A stretch of DNA of 64,000 nucleotides from JASGDN01 sp049841275 (GCA_049841275.1 JASGDN010000059.1:1-64000), one strand, 5' to 3'; counted from the first letter of the stretch, positions 15,029 to 24,495 are shown. Numbers and translations are program-made. The notes: a model not told the origin generated them from the letters alone.

Positions 15029-16369
15029 CTAGCTGGCGGCTGGCGTCGCAATCGATTCTCCATTCAGCAGCTTCAGCATGTCTTCGTGCGCGCTGACCAA
15101 CTGGTTGTCCTCCAGCTTGGTGAACTGCGTGGATGTTACCTCGTCATTCTCGAAGTCCGTCGGCATAGAGACGTAAACACCCGGCTCGTTCTCGGACTTC
15201 ACGTCCGGCACGACGCCCTTCTTGTAAATCTCCCGGCCATTCGCAGTCAGCCAGAGCTGCACGCCAAGCAGGGCCACCGACCCATCGCTGACCTGGAACG
15301 GCTGGAGAACCGTTCCGGTTCCGTATGTCGTCTCACCGATAAGTACGCCGCGTTGGGCGTCCTGGATCGCCGACGAGACCAACTCAGAGGACGATGCGGA
15401 GCCCTTGTTGATCAGGACAACCAGCGGCCCCTCCTGCCACTCGCCGTTGCTGCCAACGCTCTTGGTCGTCTTGGTGTTGCCGTCACGGTCCTTCTGCTGG
15501 AAGAGCGGCGTATTCGCCGGCAGGAACTGCGACGCGACGCCGATCGCCTCGAAGACGAGGCCGCCGGGGTTATTGCGCAGATCGAGGATCACGCCCTTGG
15601 CGCCGGCATCCTTGGCCTCGCGCAACGCGGCCTGGAGTTTCTCGGTCGCACCGCTCGTGAACTGGGAGAGGGAGACCCATGCGATGTCGTTCGGCAACAT
15701 CGCCCAGGAAACCGGATCGATGGTAATGCGCTCGCGCGTGATCGTGACCTCAAACGGCTCGCTTTCGCCCTCATGCTGCAGCTTGATGGTCACCTTCGTG
15801 CCCTCGTCGCCGCGCAGCAGATCGCTCGCATCCGAGGGATCCATCCCTTCGAGGGATGTGCCGTCGATCGCGAGGATGGTGTCGCCAGGACGGATACCCG
15901 CCTTCTCGGCAGGAGACCCGTGAATCGGCGCGATCACCTTCGGCAATTCGCCCGTCGTGTCGACCTGGACGCCGATACCGACGAGCTCACCCTTGGACTC
16001 ATCCTCGAACTGCTTTGCCGCTGCCGGATCGAGGAATGTGGAATGGCCGGTATCGCCCAGGGCAGTCACCATACCCGTGGCGGCGCCATAGACCAGCTCA
16101 TCGTCGGTAATGTCGTCGGAGAGTACGTAGTTCTCGCGGATCAGCTGGTAGACCTGATCGAGCACCTGATTCTTGTCGGCATCCTGGAACGTCTCGGTCT
16201 GCTGTCCTGCCTGCGTACCCGCGATGAGATAGCGATCGATCCCGACACCCGCGCCGACCGCCAGGACCAGCATGGCCGCAGTAACCAGGATGCGCAGATG
16301 GGACATCGCGGGAAAGAGCCGACGCGTTCGGGAAGGCGCGGCGGCCGCGCTCGGAGAATCGTCATTCAT
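15029..16369 (-). CDS. S41-family C-terminal processing peptidase, atypical active site
   Basis: The 446-residue protein has an N-terminal TM anchor (about residues 25-45), a PDZ domain (KAGIRPGDTILAIDG near 157-170) and an S41 core with ILDLRNNPGGLV near 261-272. The catalytic Ser should be S328 in GSASSSEL. The catalytic Lys of this family normally lies in 'FGKGTVQ'; here that segment is YGTGTVLQ, with T351 in the Lys position. The enzyme may use another base or be inactive. Family members trim periplasmic or membrane protein C-termini. It is divergent from the VOC gene. Confidence 0.88.
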   Translation of the reverse strand: MNDDSPSAAAAPSRTRRLFPAMSHLRILVTAAMLVLAVGAGVGIDRYLIAGTQAGQQTETFQDADKNQVLDQVYQLIRENYVLSDDITDDELVYGAATGMVTALGDTGHSTFLDPAAAKQFEDESKGELVGIGVQVDTTGELPKVIAPIHGSPAEKAGIRPGDTILAIDGTSLEGMDPSDASDLLRGDEGTKVTIKLQHEGESEPFEVTITRERITIDPVSWAMLPNDIAWVSLSQFTSGATEKLQAALREAKDAGAKGVILDLRNNPGGLVFEAIGVASQFLPANTPLFQQKDRDGNTKTTKSVGSNGEWQEGPLVVLINKGSASSSELVSSAIQDAQRGVLIGETTYGTGTVLQPFQVSDGSVALLGVQLWLTANGREIYKKGVVPDVKSENEPGVYVSMPTDFENDEVTSTQFTKLEDNQLVSAHEDMLKLLNGESIATPAAS

Positions 16370-16513
16370 AGGGTGCAGATCGCTCCAGTTTGTGTGGGAC
16401 CGTAGCCCGCAATCCGAAGTACCATCCGGGAACGAAGCCCGCCGGAATTGCCGGCGGAGAAAGACGTATCGTGATCCGCATTGCGTGTCACAAAAGGAAG
16501 TTCGAGAACCGCC

Positions 16514-17275
16514 ATGCCCGTCTCACGTCCGGATGAATTGGTCGATCTTCGATTTCTGCTCGCCGGGAAGGAATACCTGGCGCGCGTCCGTCGAGGTTCC
16601 ATTGTGCACGAGGCATTCCATCAAGGCCTGCCCGTGGAGTATACGGCAGGGCATCGCCTCACATTCCAGACGCCCGATGGGACTGAGATCTTCGCCGACA
16701 ACTTCGTCGGCGACATCGTCGACACCTATGGCACCGCCGACATCGTGACCCAGGCCGAGCCCATCGCCGGCGCGCCCGGTCCCTGGAAGACCATCGGGTT
16801 CGACCACCTCGCGATCACCGTTGCCGACCGGAACGATGCGCGAGACTTCTTCCGCGATGTCGTCGGCATGCAGGTGATGCGCGACGATCCGCACCTGACC
16901 GTGATGGCGACCGGCCCCACCGCGATCTTCCTCTTCGACGCGGGCAAGGACGCCCCGCTTTCAACCGGCCGCCCCTCATCGATCCATCATCTCGGGTTCG
17001 TGGTGGACAACCTGGAGCATTGCTACGCCCATCTGCACGCAATGCGCGATCGATTCGCCAGCGATTTCGCGCTTCTGGAACGCGACGAGCGATGGAGCCT
17101 CTACGTCCACTACCGCAATGGCGACGTCACGTTCATGATCCAGTTCTCCGAGGTGAAGGAAGACGAACGCGGATTCCGCACACCGGAGCAGAAGGCCTTC
17201 GCCGACTATCTTTACGACTATGCCAGTCGGCCGTATGGCGTCGTCTTCGATCAGGACGCCGAAGACGAAGGATAG
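16514..17275 (+). CDS. VOC-superfamily (glyoxalase-like) protein
   Basis: The chosen ATG (16514) gives 253 residues. The first 85 form a separate beta-rich region of unknown type. Residues 95-212 match a vicinal oxygen chelate fold: GFDHLAITVADRNDARDFF with H98 as a likely metal ligand, a second module starting SIHHLGFVVDNLEH (H158/H159), and the terminal strand VTFMIQF with Q210 where a Glu is common. The family includes lyases, isomerases and extradiol dioxygenases; the substrate cannot be inferred. It is monocistronic and ends in a strong hairpin. Confidence 0.8.
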   Translation: MPVSRPDELVDLRFLLAGKEYLARVRRGSIVHEAFHQGLPVEYTAGHRLTFQTPDGTEIFADNFVGDIVDTYGTADIVTQAEPIAGAPGPWKTIGFDHLAITVADRNDARDFFRDVVGMQVMRDDPHLTVMATGPTAIFLFDAGKDAPLSTGRPSSIHHLGFVVDNLEHCYAHLHAMRDRFASDFALLERDERWSLYVHYRNGDVTFMIQFSEVKEDERGFRTPEQKAFADYLYDYASRPYGVVFDQDAEDEG

Positions 17276-17301
17276 GTTCCTTCGGGAAGCTGGAAAATGC
17301 C

Positions 17302-17340
17302 GAGAGGGAGGCAAGCGTGCATTACGCTTGCCTCCCTCTC
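17302..17340. terminator. 17-bp perfect bidirectional terminator
   Basis: Positions 17302-17318 and 17324-17340 are exact inverted repeats with a 5-base loop, between the convergent VOC and ilvE genes. Confidence 0.7.
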
Positions 17341-17361
17341 ATCACCGCCACATCTTGCCGT

Positions 17362-18312
17362 TCAGTCCGCCACCGGAACCGCGACCGGCACCTCATGCCG
17401 CCAATGCGCGTATCTCGTCTCCCGGCCGCGCAGGACATCGATATAGAGCCGCTCCAGTGCCGAGGTGAGCGGACCGGCAACCTTGCCATCGCCAATCGGG
17501 TAACGATCCAGCGAGACCACCGGCGTGATCTCCGCCGCCGTGCCACAGGTGAACGCCTCGTCGGCGACATAGAACTCGGTGCGATCGACCGGCCGCTCGA
17601 CGACCTCGATTCCCAGCTCCTCGCGCGCCAGCGTCAGGAGGGCGTCCCGCGTGACACTTTCCAGGATGCCCTGCGTCACGTCCGGAGTGATGAGCTTGCC
17701 GTCCCGGATCAGCATCACGCAGGCTCCGGGCGCCTCGGCAATCTTGCCCTGGGCGTTCAGCAAGAGCGCGACATCGTACCCGTCCTGCTTGACCTCGTAG
17801 GTGGCGAGCTGGCCGTTGCGATAGTTGGAAATGTTCTTGATCCGCGGCGGCATCACCGTATCGGAAATGCGCTGCCAGGAGCTGACCTTGGCGTGCTGGA
17901 CGTATCCCGTACCGAGATGGCTCGGCATCGGATGCGTGTTCACCAGCATGGTCCCGCGCAGGTCCGAGATCGCGTTCCGCTTGCCCTCGGCCTCACCGTG
18001 ATAGATCAGCGGACGGATGTAGGTATCCTCGCGCACCTCGTTCACGACCAGCAAATCGTCAATGATCGCGGTGATGTCGGCTGGCGTCTGCTCAACCGGG
18101 AGACGCACCAGCCGGGCGGACGCATCGAGCCGCTTCAAATGCTCCGGCAGCCGGAACACGAACAGCTGCCCGGTCTCCTCGTTGGCGTAGGCGCGGATGC
18201 CCTCGAAGACAGCCCCGACCGCCGACCACGCGATATCGGTCACATGCACGGTGGCGTCCTCCCACCGCATGCGCTCGCCCTTCCACCAGATGTATGCCGG
18301 ATGCTGTGCCAT
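17362..18312 (-). CDS. ilvE: Branched-chain amino acid aminotransferase
   Basis: The 316-residue class IV PLP aminotransferase starts at the ATG at 18312, with AGGACAGGG upstream. K159 in RIKNISNY is the Schiff-base Lys, the same number as in the E. coli enzyme. VFEGIRAY near 36-42, YIRPLIYHG near 98-106 and the KIAEAPGACV loop follow the family. The enzyme makes or breaks down Leu, Ile and Val with 2-oxoglutarate/glutamate. It is the last gene of the minus-strand run dprA-topA-hslVU-ROK-ilvE, although the 138-base gap before it may hold its own promoter. Confidence 0.92.
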   Translation of the reverse strand: MAQHPAYIWWKGERMRWEDATVHVTDIAWSAVGAVFEGIRAYANEETGQLFVFRLPEHLKRLDASARLVRLPVEQTPADITAIIDDLLVVNEVREDTYIRPLIYHGEAEGKRNAISDLRGTMLVNTHPMPSHLGTGYVQHAKVSSWQRISDTVMPPRIKNISNYRNGQLATYEVKQDGYDVALLLNAQGKIAEAPGACVMLIRDGKLITPDVTQGILESVTRDALLTLAREELGIEVVERPVDRTEFYVADEAFTCGTAAEITPVVSLDRYPIGDGKVAGPLTSALERLYIDVLRGRETRYAHWRHEVPVAVPVAD

Positions 18313-18450
18313 TCGCCCTGTCCTTTCGCCAGATGACCCATCGTCCGGCGCAGTATGGCACGGCGTGAATCGGCACGGAACCCCCCACTCACGAGCCAGT
18401 GGAGCGTTCCGGGCCGGGTCATGCTGCGCGCGGCACAATCCCGGGCGAGC

Positions 18451-19410
18451 CTATTCGGGGAACGTGATCAACGCCAACGCCGCCGCACCGTAGACACCCG
18501 TATCGTGACCGAGCGACGAGTACGTCACCGTCACATCGTCGCGGAAGTCGGCGAAGCAATGCTGCGTCATGTACCGCTTCGCCGGCTCGATCAGCACGTC
18601 GCGGATCGCGATCAGGCCACCGCCGAAGACGATCGCGCTCGGGTTCGTGAGATTCACGAACGCGCCCATCGCCGCACCGAGTGCGCGCGCCGCCCGGTCG
18701 AGAATCAACGTCGCGGCGGGATCGCCCTGACGCGCGGCCTCGGCCACGATTCCGGCGTGAACCTCCTTGCCGCCCGCGAGGTTCATCATGAAGTCGCCAT
18801 CGCGAGTCGTGCACACCGCTTCCGCTTCATGCTTGATCGCCCATCCGGCGGTGAATGCCTCCAGGCAGCCGACGCTCCCACAGGAGCAGCGCGGCCCATC
18901 GAGCGCGACCACGAAGTGCCCGACTTCCGCGCCGAGACCGCGGATGCCATCGACCAGCTTGCCGCTGCTGACGATGCCGCCGCCGACACCCGTGCCCAGT
19001 GCGAGATAGACCAGATCCTGCTCGCCCTTGGCGCTGCCGAACTGCATCTCCCCCAACGTGCCGCAGTTCCCGTCATTCTGGAGCGCCACACGCCGGCCCG
19101 TGAGATCGGCCAGCCAATCGACCAGCGGGACATTCCGCCATCCAGGAAGGTTCGGCGTATAAAGCACCGTACCAGTACGCGGATTGAGTGGCCCCGGCGA
19201 CCCGATGCCAACCGGAACGGCAGCGTCGATCCCCGTCTCGGCGGCAATACGCTGGATGAGCCCGGCAATCCGTTCCGCGACAGCGCGCGGCCCTTCCTCC
19301 GTATGGGCCAGATCGTCGACACGGCGGACCATGTCGCCGCCTTCGGTCACCAGCGCCACACGAATCCGGGTCGCACCGAGATCGACCGCGATCACCTTCC
19401 GTTCCGACAC
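18451..19410 (-). CDS. ROK-family sugar kinase (glucokinase-like)
   Basis: The best start is the GTG at 19410 (AAGGGTGG 8 bases upstream, 319 residues); an ATG at 19431 is possible. The order of motifs is typical of ROK: the phosphate loop IAVDLGATRIRVAL at the N-terminus, VGIGSPGPLNP, NDGNCGTLGE, the second nucleotide loop LGTGVGGGIV, and a zinc site made of the His in EVGHF and the Cys residues in RCSCGSVGCLEAF. ROK enzymes phosphorylate glucose or related hexoses; bacterial glucokinases of this length are common. No DNA-binding domain is present, so it is a kinase rather than a repressor. Confidence 0.88.
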   Translation of the reverse strand: MSERKVIAVDLGATRIRVALVTEGGDMVRRVDDLAHTEEGPRAVAERIAGLIQRIAAETGIDAAVPVGIGSPGPLNPRTGTVLYTPNLPGWRNVPLVDWLADLTGRRVALQNDGNCGTLGEMQFGSAKGEQDLVYLALGTGVGGGIVSSGKLVDGIRGLGAEVGHFVVALDGPRCSCGSVGCLEAFTAGWAIKHEAEAVCTTRDGDFMMNLAGGKEVHAGIVAEAARQGDPAATLILDRAARALGAAMGAFVNLTNPSAIVFGGGLIAIRDVLIEPAKRYMTQHCFADFRDDVTVTYSSLGHDTGVYGAAALALITFPE

Positions 19411-19508
19411 GTCTCCACCCACCCTTTTCATGAACGCCAATTGTCCGATACCCGCCGCCCATGCCCGGAATCCAGCAATCATCGTGAACCGGTCCGTCAC
19501 GGTGATCG

Positions 19509-21008
19509 CTACAGGATGAAGTTGCTCAGCTCCTCGTCGTCGACCACCTCGCCGACACGTTCGAGGACAAAGTCCTTGCCGATCTCGACGCTCTCCCCGC
19601 ATCGGTCCGACGCGTCGAACGAAAGCTCCTCGATCACGCGCTCGAGGATCGTCTGCAGCCGCCGGGCGCCGATGTCCTCGCTCCGCTGGTTGACCTGGTT
19701 CGCCAGACGCGCAACTTCCCGCAGACCATCCTCACTGAACCGGAGCGTAAAGCCCTCCGTCCCGAGCAAGGCCTCATACTGCTTCGTCAGCGCATTCTGC
19801 GGTTCCGTCAGGATCGCGTAGAGATCGTCCTCGCTTAACGACTGCAACTCGACGCGAATCGGGAAACGTCCCTGCAACTCCGGAATGAGGTCCGACGGCC
19901 GCGCTTTGGAGAACGAGCCCGCCGCGATGAAGAGGACATGATCCGTGTGGATCGGACCGTACCGCGTCATCACCGCCGACCCCTCGACGATTGGCAAGAG
20001 ATCGCGCTGCACGCCCTCGCCGGAGATGTCCGGTCCGGAGTCGCCATCGCCGGAGATCGTCTTGTCGATCTCGTCGATAAAGACCACCGCCGCATCCTCG
20101 ACGCGCTTGATCGCGGTCTCCACGACCTGATCGAAATCGACCAGCCGCATTGCCTCCTGCTGCGCGAGGATACGACGCGCCTCCCGCACCGACACCCGCC
20201 GTCGCAGGCGGCGACGCGGTATCAGGCTGTCGAGCATGTCGTAGATCGACTCCTGCATCTCGTCGTACGGTGCACCCGATGCATAGTCGTAGCCACCGGC
20301 TTCGTCGTAGTTGATGCCCTCGTCCAGTTCGATTTCCACCGTCTCGTCGTCGATCTGCTCCGTGTTGAGCAGATCCATCAGCCGCTTCTGCTCGCGACGG
20401 CGGCGGCGCTCGAACATCTGGGCCTCGCGCCGCGCAACCGCCTCCGCATCCTCAGCGGCGTCCATGCCCTCCCGGCGCGACGAGTTGCGCGGAGGCCGCT
20501 GGGCCAACGCCTGCTCGGACATGATTTCCGCCAGGCGCTCGACGGCGGCGAGGCGCGCCTCCTCCCGCACCAGTTCCAGTCGCTGGCTGTGGATCATTGT
20601 GATGGCGATCTCGACCAGGTCACGCACGATCGACTCGACATCGCGGCCGACGTAACCGACTTCGGTGAACTTGGTCGCCTCGACCTTGATGAACGGCGCA
20701 TCGACGATCCGGGCGACGCGGCGCGCGATTTCCGTCTTGCCGACGCCAGTCGAACCGATCATGAGGATATTCTTCGGCTGCACTTCGCGACGCAGTTCTT
20801 CCGGCAGCTGCTGACGGCGGTAACGGTTCCGCAATGCCACCGCGACCGCGCGCTTGGCATCGTGCTGGCCGATGATATAGCGGTTCAATTCGTCCACGAT
20901 CTCGCGCGGCGTAAGACTGTCGGCGGGACGATCCTCGACGACATCGTCTGCAGCGACACGAACCGGTTTGTCTTTGCCGGTCGATCGGCGGGCGGTATCG
21001 GCGATCAT
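19509..21008 (-). CDS. hslU: ATP-dependent protease ATPase subunit HslU
   Basis: The 499-residue AAA+ protein has a Walker A GSTGVGKT (85-92), Walker B VVFIDEID, and the conserved YIIGQ start of the N-domain near residue 44. A long charged I-domain (about residues 140-300) has Arg-rich and acidic Tyr/Gly-rich stretches. The end, ELSNFIL, resembles the HslU tail that docks into HslV. It unfolds substrates for the HslV chamber. Its ATG overlaps the hslV stop (21005-21008). About 30 extra N-terminal residues precede the usual start. Confidence 0.95.
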   Translation of the reverse strand: MIADTARRSTGKDKPVRVAADDVVEDRPADSLTPREIVDELNRYIIGQHDAKRAVAVALRNRYRRQQLPEELRREVQPKNILMIGSTGVGKTEIARRVARIVDAPFIKVEATKFTEVGYVGRDVESIVRDLVEIAITMIHSQRLELVREEARLAAVERLAEIMSEQALAQRPPRNSSRREGMDAAEDAEAVARREAQMFERRRRREQKRLMDLLNTEQIDDETVEIELDEGINYDEAGGYDYASGAPYDEMQESIYDMLDSLIPRRRLRRRVSVREARRILAQQEAMRLVDFDQVVETAIKRVEDAAVVFIDEIDKTISGDGDSGPDISGEGVQRDLLPIVEGSAVMTRYGPIHTDHVLFIAAGSFSKARPSDLIPELQGRFPIRVELQSLSEDDLYAILTEPQNALTKQYEALLGTEGFTLRFSEDGLREVARLANQVNQRSEDIGARRLQTILERVIEELSFDASDRCGESVEIGKDFVLERVGEVVDDEELSNFIL

Positions 21009-21655
21009 CGCGTGGCTCCTTCCCCGGACGCGACTGGCCCGGCATCCTCGCTCGGCGTCTGCGATCCCGCGACCTCGACCGCCACATCGGCCTCGTCGGC
21101 ACCCGCGCGAACAACCTGCACCATGAAATGATCGTTGGTGAAGATGCAGATCTCGGCGGTAATCTCCATCGAGCGCAGAACGATCTCCTCGGCGGACAGT
21201 TCGGTATTGCGGAGCAGCGCCTTGGCAGCAGCGGTCGCATACGGCGCGCCCGAACCGATGGCGACGATGCCGTCGTCCGGCTCGATCACGTCGCCCTCAC
21301 CGGAGAGGACGAGCAACGACGCGCCGTCGGCGACGATCAGCTGCGCCTCCAGTCGCCGGAGGTACCGGTCGCTGCGCCATTCCCTGGTCAATTCGACGGA
21401 GGCGCGACGGAGATCGCCACCCCACTCCTGGAGCTGGGCCTCGAACTTGGCGAAAAGGGTGAGGGCATCGGCCACCGCGCCGGCAAACCCGGCGATCACC
21501 TGGCCGTCGTAGAGGGTGCGAAGCTTGCGCGCCCCGTGCTTGAGTACGATGTCCCCCATCGTGACCTGTCCGTCCCCGGCCAGCGCGATCTCGTTACCGC
21601 GCTTCACGCCGAGAATGGTCGTAGCGTGGGGACGCCACTGGGTGTCGTAAGTCAT
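21005..21655 (-). CDS. hslV: ATP-dependent protease peptidase subunit HslV
   Basis: The 216-residue protein contains the N-terminal-nucleophile hydrolase core: ATTILGVKRGNEIALAGDGQVT, KVIAGFAG-like VIAGFAGAVADALTLF, and AIGSGAPYATAAAKAL. With the ATG at 21655 the catalytic Thr would be T12, after an 11-residue leader ending HA, as in Staphylococcus and Bacillus relatives whose leader is longer than the single Met of E. coli. About 30 residues after the usual end (Ala/Glu/Asp-rich) form an odd C-terminal tail. It forms the proteolytic chamber with HslU. Confidence 0.95.
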   Translation of the reverse strand: MTYDTQWRPHATTILGVKRGNEIALAGDGQVTMGDIVLKHGARKLRTLYDGQVIAGFAGAVADALTLFAKFEAQLQEWGGDLRRASVELTREWRSDRYLRRLEAQLIVADGASLLVLSGEGDVIEPDDGIVAIGSGAPYATAAAKALLRNTELSAEEIVLRSMEITAEICIFTNDHFMVQVVRAGADEADVAVEVAGSQTPSEDAGPVASGEGATR

Positions 21656-21708
21656 TGGATACCGTTGCCAATCCTGACGCCGAATCAGCCGGCGCCTGTG
21701 TATCGGGC

Positions 21709-21798
21709 TCATGGGGAATGGGCGAGCCGCGAAAGAATCCCGATGAGGAAGTGTATCGCGAACAGGCCGCACCCCAGCAGGGGTACGGCCCGTTTCAT
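21709..21798 (-). CDS. Possible 29-residue hydrophobic microprotein
   Basis: Between topA and hslV a short frame starts at ATG 21798, 29 bases after the topA stop, behind a weak GAGCGGG, and ends at TGA 21709. The product begins MKRAVPLLGC, continues with a single hydrophobic helix (LFAIHFLIGILSRL) and ends HSP. A basic start plus one TM helix is typical of real membrane microproteins, but with this length chance cannot be excluded. Confidence 0.3.
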   Translation of the reverse strand: MKRAVPLLGCGLFAIHFLIGILSRLAHSP

Positions 21799-21827
21799 CC
21801 CGCTCGATGCGGTTGGAGATGGACCGA

Positions 21828-24164
21828 TCAGTCGCCGGCCTTCGCGAGCTGCGGCTGCTCGGCGATCACGGTGCTGCAGACCGGACACTTGAGCTGTCCG
21901 TTGCGGCCAACCTCCATCATCCACGGGGAATCGCCGTTCGGGCAGGGATACTCCACCGGCTTGTTCCAGGAGACGAAATCGCACTCCGGATAGCGTTCGC
22001 AGCCGTAGAACTTGCGCCCCTTCTTCGAGCGACGTTCCACGACCTCGCCCTGATGACAGGTCGGGCATTCGACCCCGATGCGCGTCAGCAGCGGCCGCGC
22101 GTTGCGGCAGTCGGGGAAGCCACTGCACGCGAGGAACTTGCCGAAGCGTCCCAGCTTGATGACCATCGGCTTGCCGCACAGTTCACAGACCTCATCGGTC
22201 GGCTCGTCCTTGATCTGGACGCGCTCCATCGTCTGCTCGGCGTTCTTGAGCGTCGCCGCGAACGGGCCGTGGAACTCCTGCAGGGTCGGCACCCACTTCC
22301 GTTCGCCCGACGCGATGTCGTCGAGCTCGCCTTCGAGCTGCGAGGTGAATCCCACGTCGAAGAGATCGGGGAAGTGCTCTACGAGCAGGTCGTTCACCAC
22401 GAATCCGAGTTCGGTCGGGATGAGCTTCCGCTCCTCGATCGCCACGTAACTCCGCGCCTGGAGCGTCGCGACCGTGGACGGGTAGGTACTCGGGCGGCCA
22501 ATGCCCTGCTCTTCCAGCGCCTTCACGAGGGTCGCCTGCGTGTAGCGAGGAGGCGGCTGCGTGAAATGCTGCTCGGGCAGGAGTTTCAGCAGGTCCAGCG
22601 GCTCGCCGACCGAGACGTCCGGCAGCGCACCGGCATCGAGTTCGTCGGTCTCGCCCTCGTCGCGGCCCTGCTGATAGACGGCCATCCAGCCCTGGAACTT
22701 CACGATGGACCCGTTGGCCCGGAAGACATACGGCTTCTCGCCCGCCTCGATCGCCGCAGGCGAACCAGCGGCCACATCGACCCGCGTGTTGTCGAGCAGG
22801 GCATCGGCCATCTGGCTCGCCATGAACCGCTGCCAGATGAGCTGATAGAGCCGGAATTGCGGCGCGCTCAGAAGGGATTTCACCGATTCTGGCGTACGGG
22901 CCGGATTCGTCGGGCGGATTGCCTCGTGGGCCTCCTGCGCTCCCTTCGACTTCTTCGTGTAGACAGGCGGACGCGCCGGCACGAATTCGTCGCCGAACCG
23001 CCCGGCGATCACAGCGCGAGACGCCTGCTGCGCGCTGACCGCCACATTCGTGGAGTCGGTGCGCATGTAGGTGATAAGTCCCTGCACGCCCTCCGCACCG
23101 AGGTCGATGCCCTCATAAAGCTCCTGCGCCATCCGCGTGGTGCGGCCAACTTGGAAGCCAAGTTTGCGAGAGGCTTCCTGGAGCATGGTGCTGGTGGTGA
23201 ACGGAGGCTGCGGCCGGCGGCGGCGTTCGCTCCGCACGACATCGGCGACCTTCCAGGCCGCGCCGTCGAGCGCCTTCACGATGGCGTTGGTCTCTTCGCC
23301 CGTTCCGAGTTCGGCCTTCTTGCCCGCGACCTGATGCAGGCTGGCCCGGAACTGGTCGCGCTTCGGCGGCGCCTTGCCGGTGATCTTCGCGAGATCCGCT
23401 TCCAGCGACCAGTATTCAACCGGGATGAACTGCTCGATCTCGCGCTCGCGCTCCACGACGATGCGAAGGGCGGCGGTCTGCACGCGACCGGCGGACAGGC
23501 CGCGCTTCACCTTCTTCCAGAGCAGCGGACTGATGCTGTACCCCACGAGCCGGTCGAGAATGCGGCGCGCCTGATACGCATCCACCAGATCCATGTCGAT
23601 GCCGCGCGGGTTGTCCATCGCCGAAACCACCGCCTCGGGCGTGATCTCATGGAAGACGACACGATGAACCGGCTTGTCCTCGGCATCCGTGGCGTGAAGC
23701 AAGTGCCAGGCGATGGCCTCGCCCTCGCGGTCGGGGTCGGTGGCGAGATAGATTTCCTTCGCCCCGGCCACACTGTCCTTCAATTCCTTCACGACCTTGT
23801 TCTTGTCGCGCGGAATCAGGTACTTGGGATGAAAATCGGCCTCGACATCAACGCCCAGCGTGCTCTTCGGCAGGTCGCGAATATGACCCATCGAGGCCTT
23901 CACCGTATAGCCGGAGCCCAGGTATCGCCCGATGGAGCGCGCTTTCGCCGGGGACTCGACGATGACGAGCTTGCCGCGCGGCGCACGCGTCTTCGCCGCC
24001 GTCTTCTTCCTGGCGGCGGTGCCGGACGTGGATTTCCGCGTTGCGGTCTTGGCCGCCGATGTCGATTTGGTTGCCCGGGGCTTCGTTGCCTTCCGGGTTT
24101 CGCTGCTCACCTCTGCCGTCTCGTCAACGGTGATGGCGGAGGAGGCAGTCTCCTGAAGTGCCAT
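21828..24164 (-). CDS. topA: DNA topoisomerase I
   Basis: The 778-residue type IA topoisomerase relaxes negative supercoils. A basic Lys/Thr/Ala-rich extension (residues 1-62) precedes the TOPRIM domain with E70 in VIVESPAKA and D143/D145 in TDPDREGE. The catalytic Tyr is Y366 in GLITYMRTDST. The C-terminus has two clear zinc fingers (CELCGKP...CSGFPDC and CPTCHQGE...CERYPEC) and a degenerate third (CPNG...CPVC). The histone-like tail at the N-terminus is unusual in position and may help DNA binding. It follows dprA on the same strand. Confidence 0.97.
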   Translation of the reverse strand: MALQETASSAITVDETAEVSSETRKATKPRATKSTSAAKTATRKSTSGTAARKKTAAKTRAPRGKLVIVESPAKARSIGRYLGSGYTVKASMGHIRDLPKSTLGVDVEADFHPKYLIPRDKNKVVKELKDSVAGAKEIYLATDPDREGEAIAWHLLHATDAEDKPVHRVVFHEITPEAVVSAMDNPRGIDMDLVDAYQARRILDRLVGYSISPLLWKKVKRGLSAGRVQTAALRIVVEREREIEQFIPVEYWSLEADLAKITGKAPPKRDQFRASLHQVAGKKAELGTGEETNAIVKALDGAAWKVADVVRSERRRRPQPPFTTSTMLQEASRKLGFQVGRTTRMAQELYEGIDLGAEGVQGLITYMRTDSTNVAVSAQQASRAVIAGRFGDEFVPARPPVYTKKSKGAQEAHEAIRPTNPARTPESVKSLLSAPQFRLYQLIWQRFMASQMADALLDNTRVDVAAGSPAAIEAGEKPYVFRANGSIVKFQGWMAVYQQGRDEGETDELDAGALPDVSVGEPLDLLKLLPEQHFTQPPPRYTQATLVKALEEQGIGRPSTYPSTVATLQARSYVAIEERKLIPTELGFVVNDLLVEHFPDLFDVGFTSQLEGELDDIASGERKWVPTLQEFHGPFAATLKNAEQTMERVQIKDEPTDEVCELCGKPMVIKLGRFGKFLACSGFPDCRNARPLLTRIGVECPTCHQGEVVERRSKKGRKFYGCERYPECDFVSWNKPVEYPCPNGDSPWMMEVGRNGQLKCPVCSTVIAEQPQLAKAGD

Positions 24165-24495
24165 GAGTGTCTGTTCCTGTTCGCTCGAAAAGAAGGCGCG
24201 TCAGGATCGCATCCTGGCTCGCCAGTGTCCCGCTAGCGAGCGACATCATCGTACGGGGACGAAAGCATAGATGGTTATCGCCCCGTCTTCCACCGTACGC
24301 GAGCCGTCAAGAGGACCAAGGTCATGCGTCGGCGAGCCGCGAACGATGCCGGAAGGCGGCGCGCTTCGCTCCATACAGGAGTTCGCGCGACCGCTTTTCT
24401 AAAGTAGAGAGCAACCGATATCCCTGTCAAGGAGGCTGGGATCGTCCGGCCAGGCGACACCAGCCGGTTCCGGCAAGAAGTCCGGCGCATGCCGT
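24165..24495. other. Gene-free stretch between dprA and topA
   Basis: About 330 bases with no believable coding frame. The only signal seen is the promoter pair for topA at 24401-24430. Confidence 0.6.
24401..24430 (-). promoter_or_regulatory. topA: Sigma-70-type promoter for topA
   Basis: On the minus strand a perfect TTGACA (24430-24425) is followed after 18 bases by TACTTT (24406-24401). Transcription would give a leader of about 230 bases before the topA start. Confidence 0.5.

Noticed and set aside
14774..16405. Long plus-strand frame opposite the S41 protease
   Set aside because: Antisense shadow; the protease has PDZ and S41 motifs in order.
21807..24236. 809-codon plus-strand frame opposite topA
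   Set aside because: Its His/Arg/Leu-rich composition shows no domain, and topA on the other strand is certain. Such frames are a by-product of GC-rich codon use.
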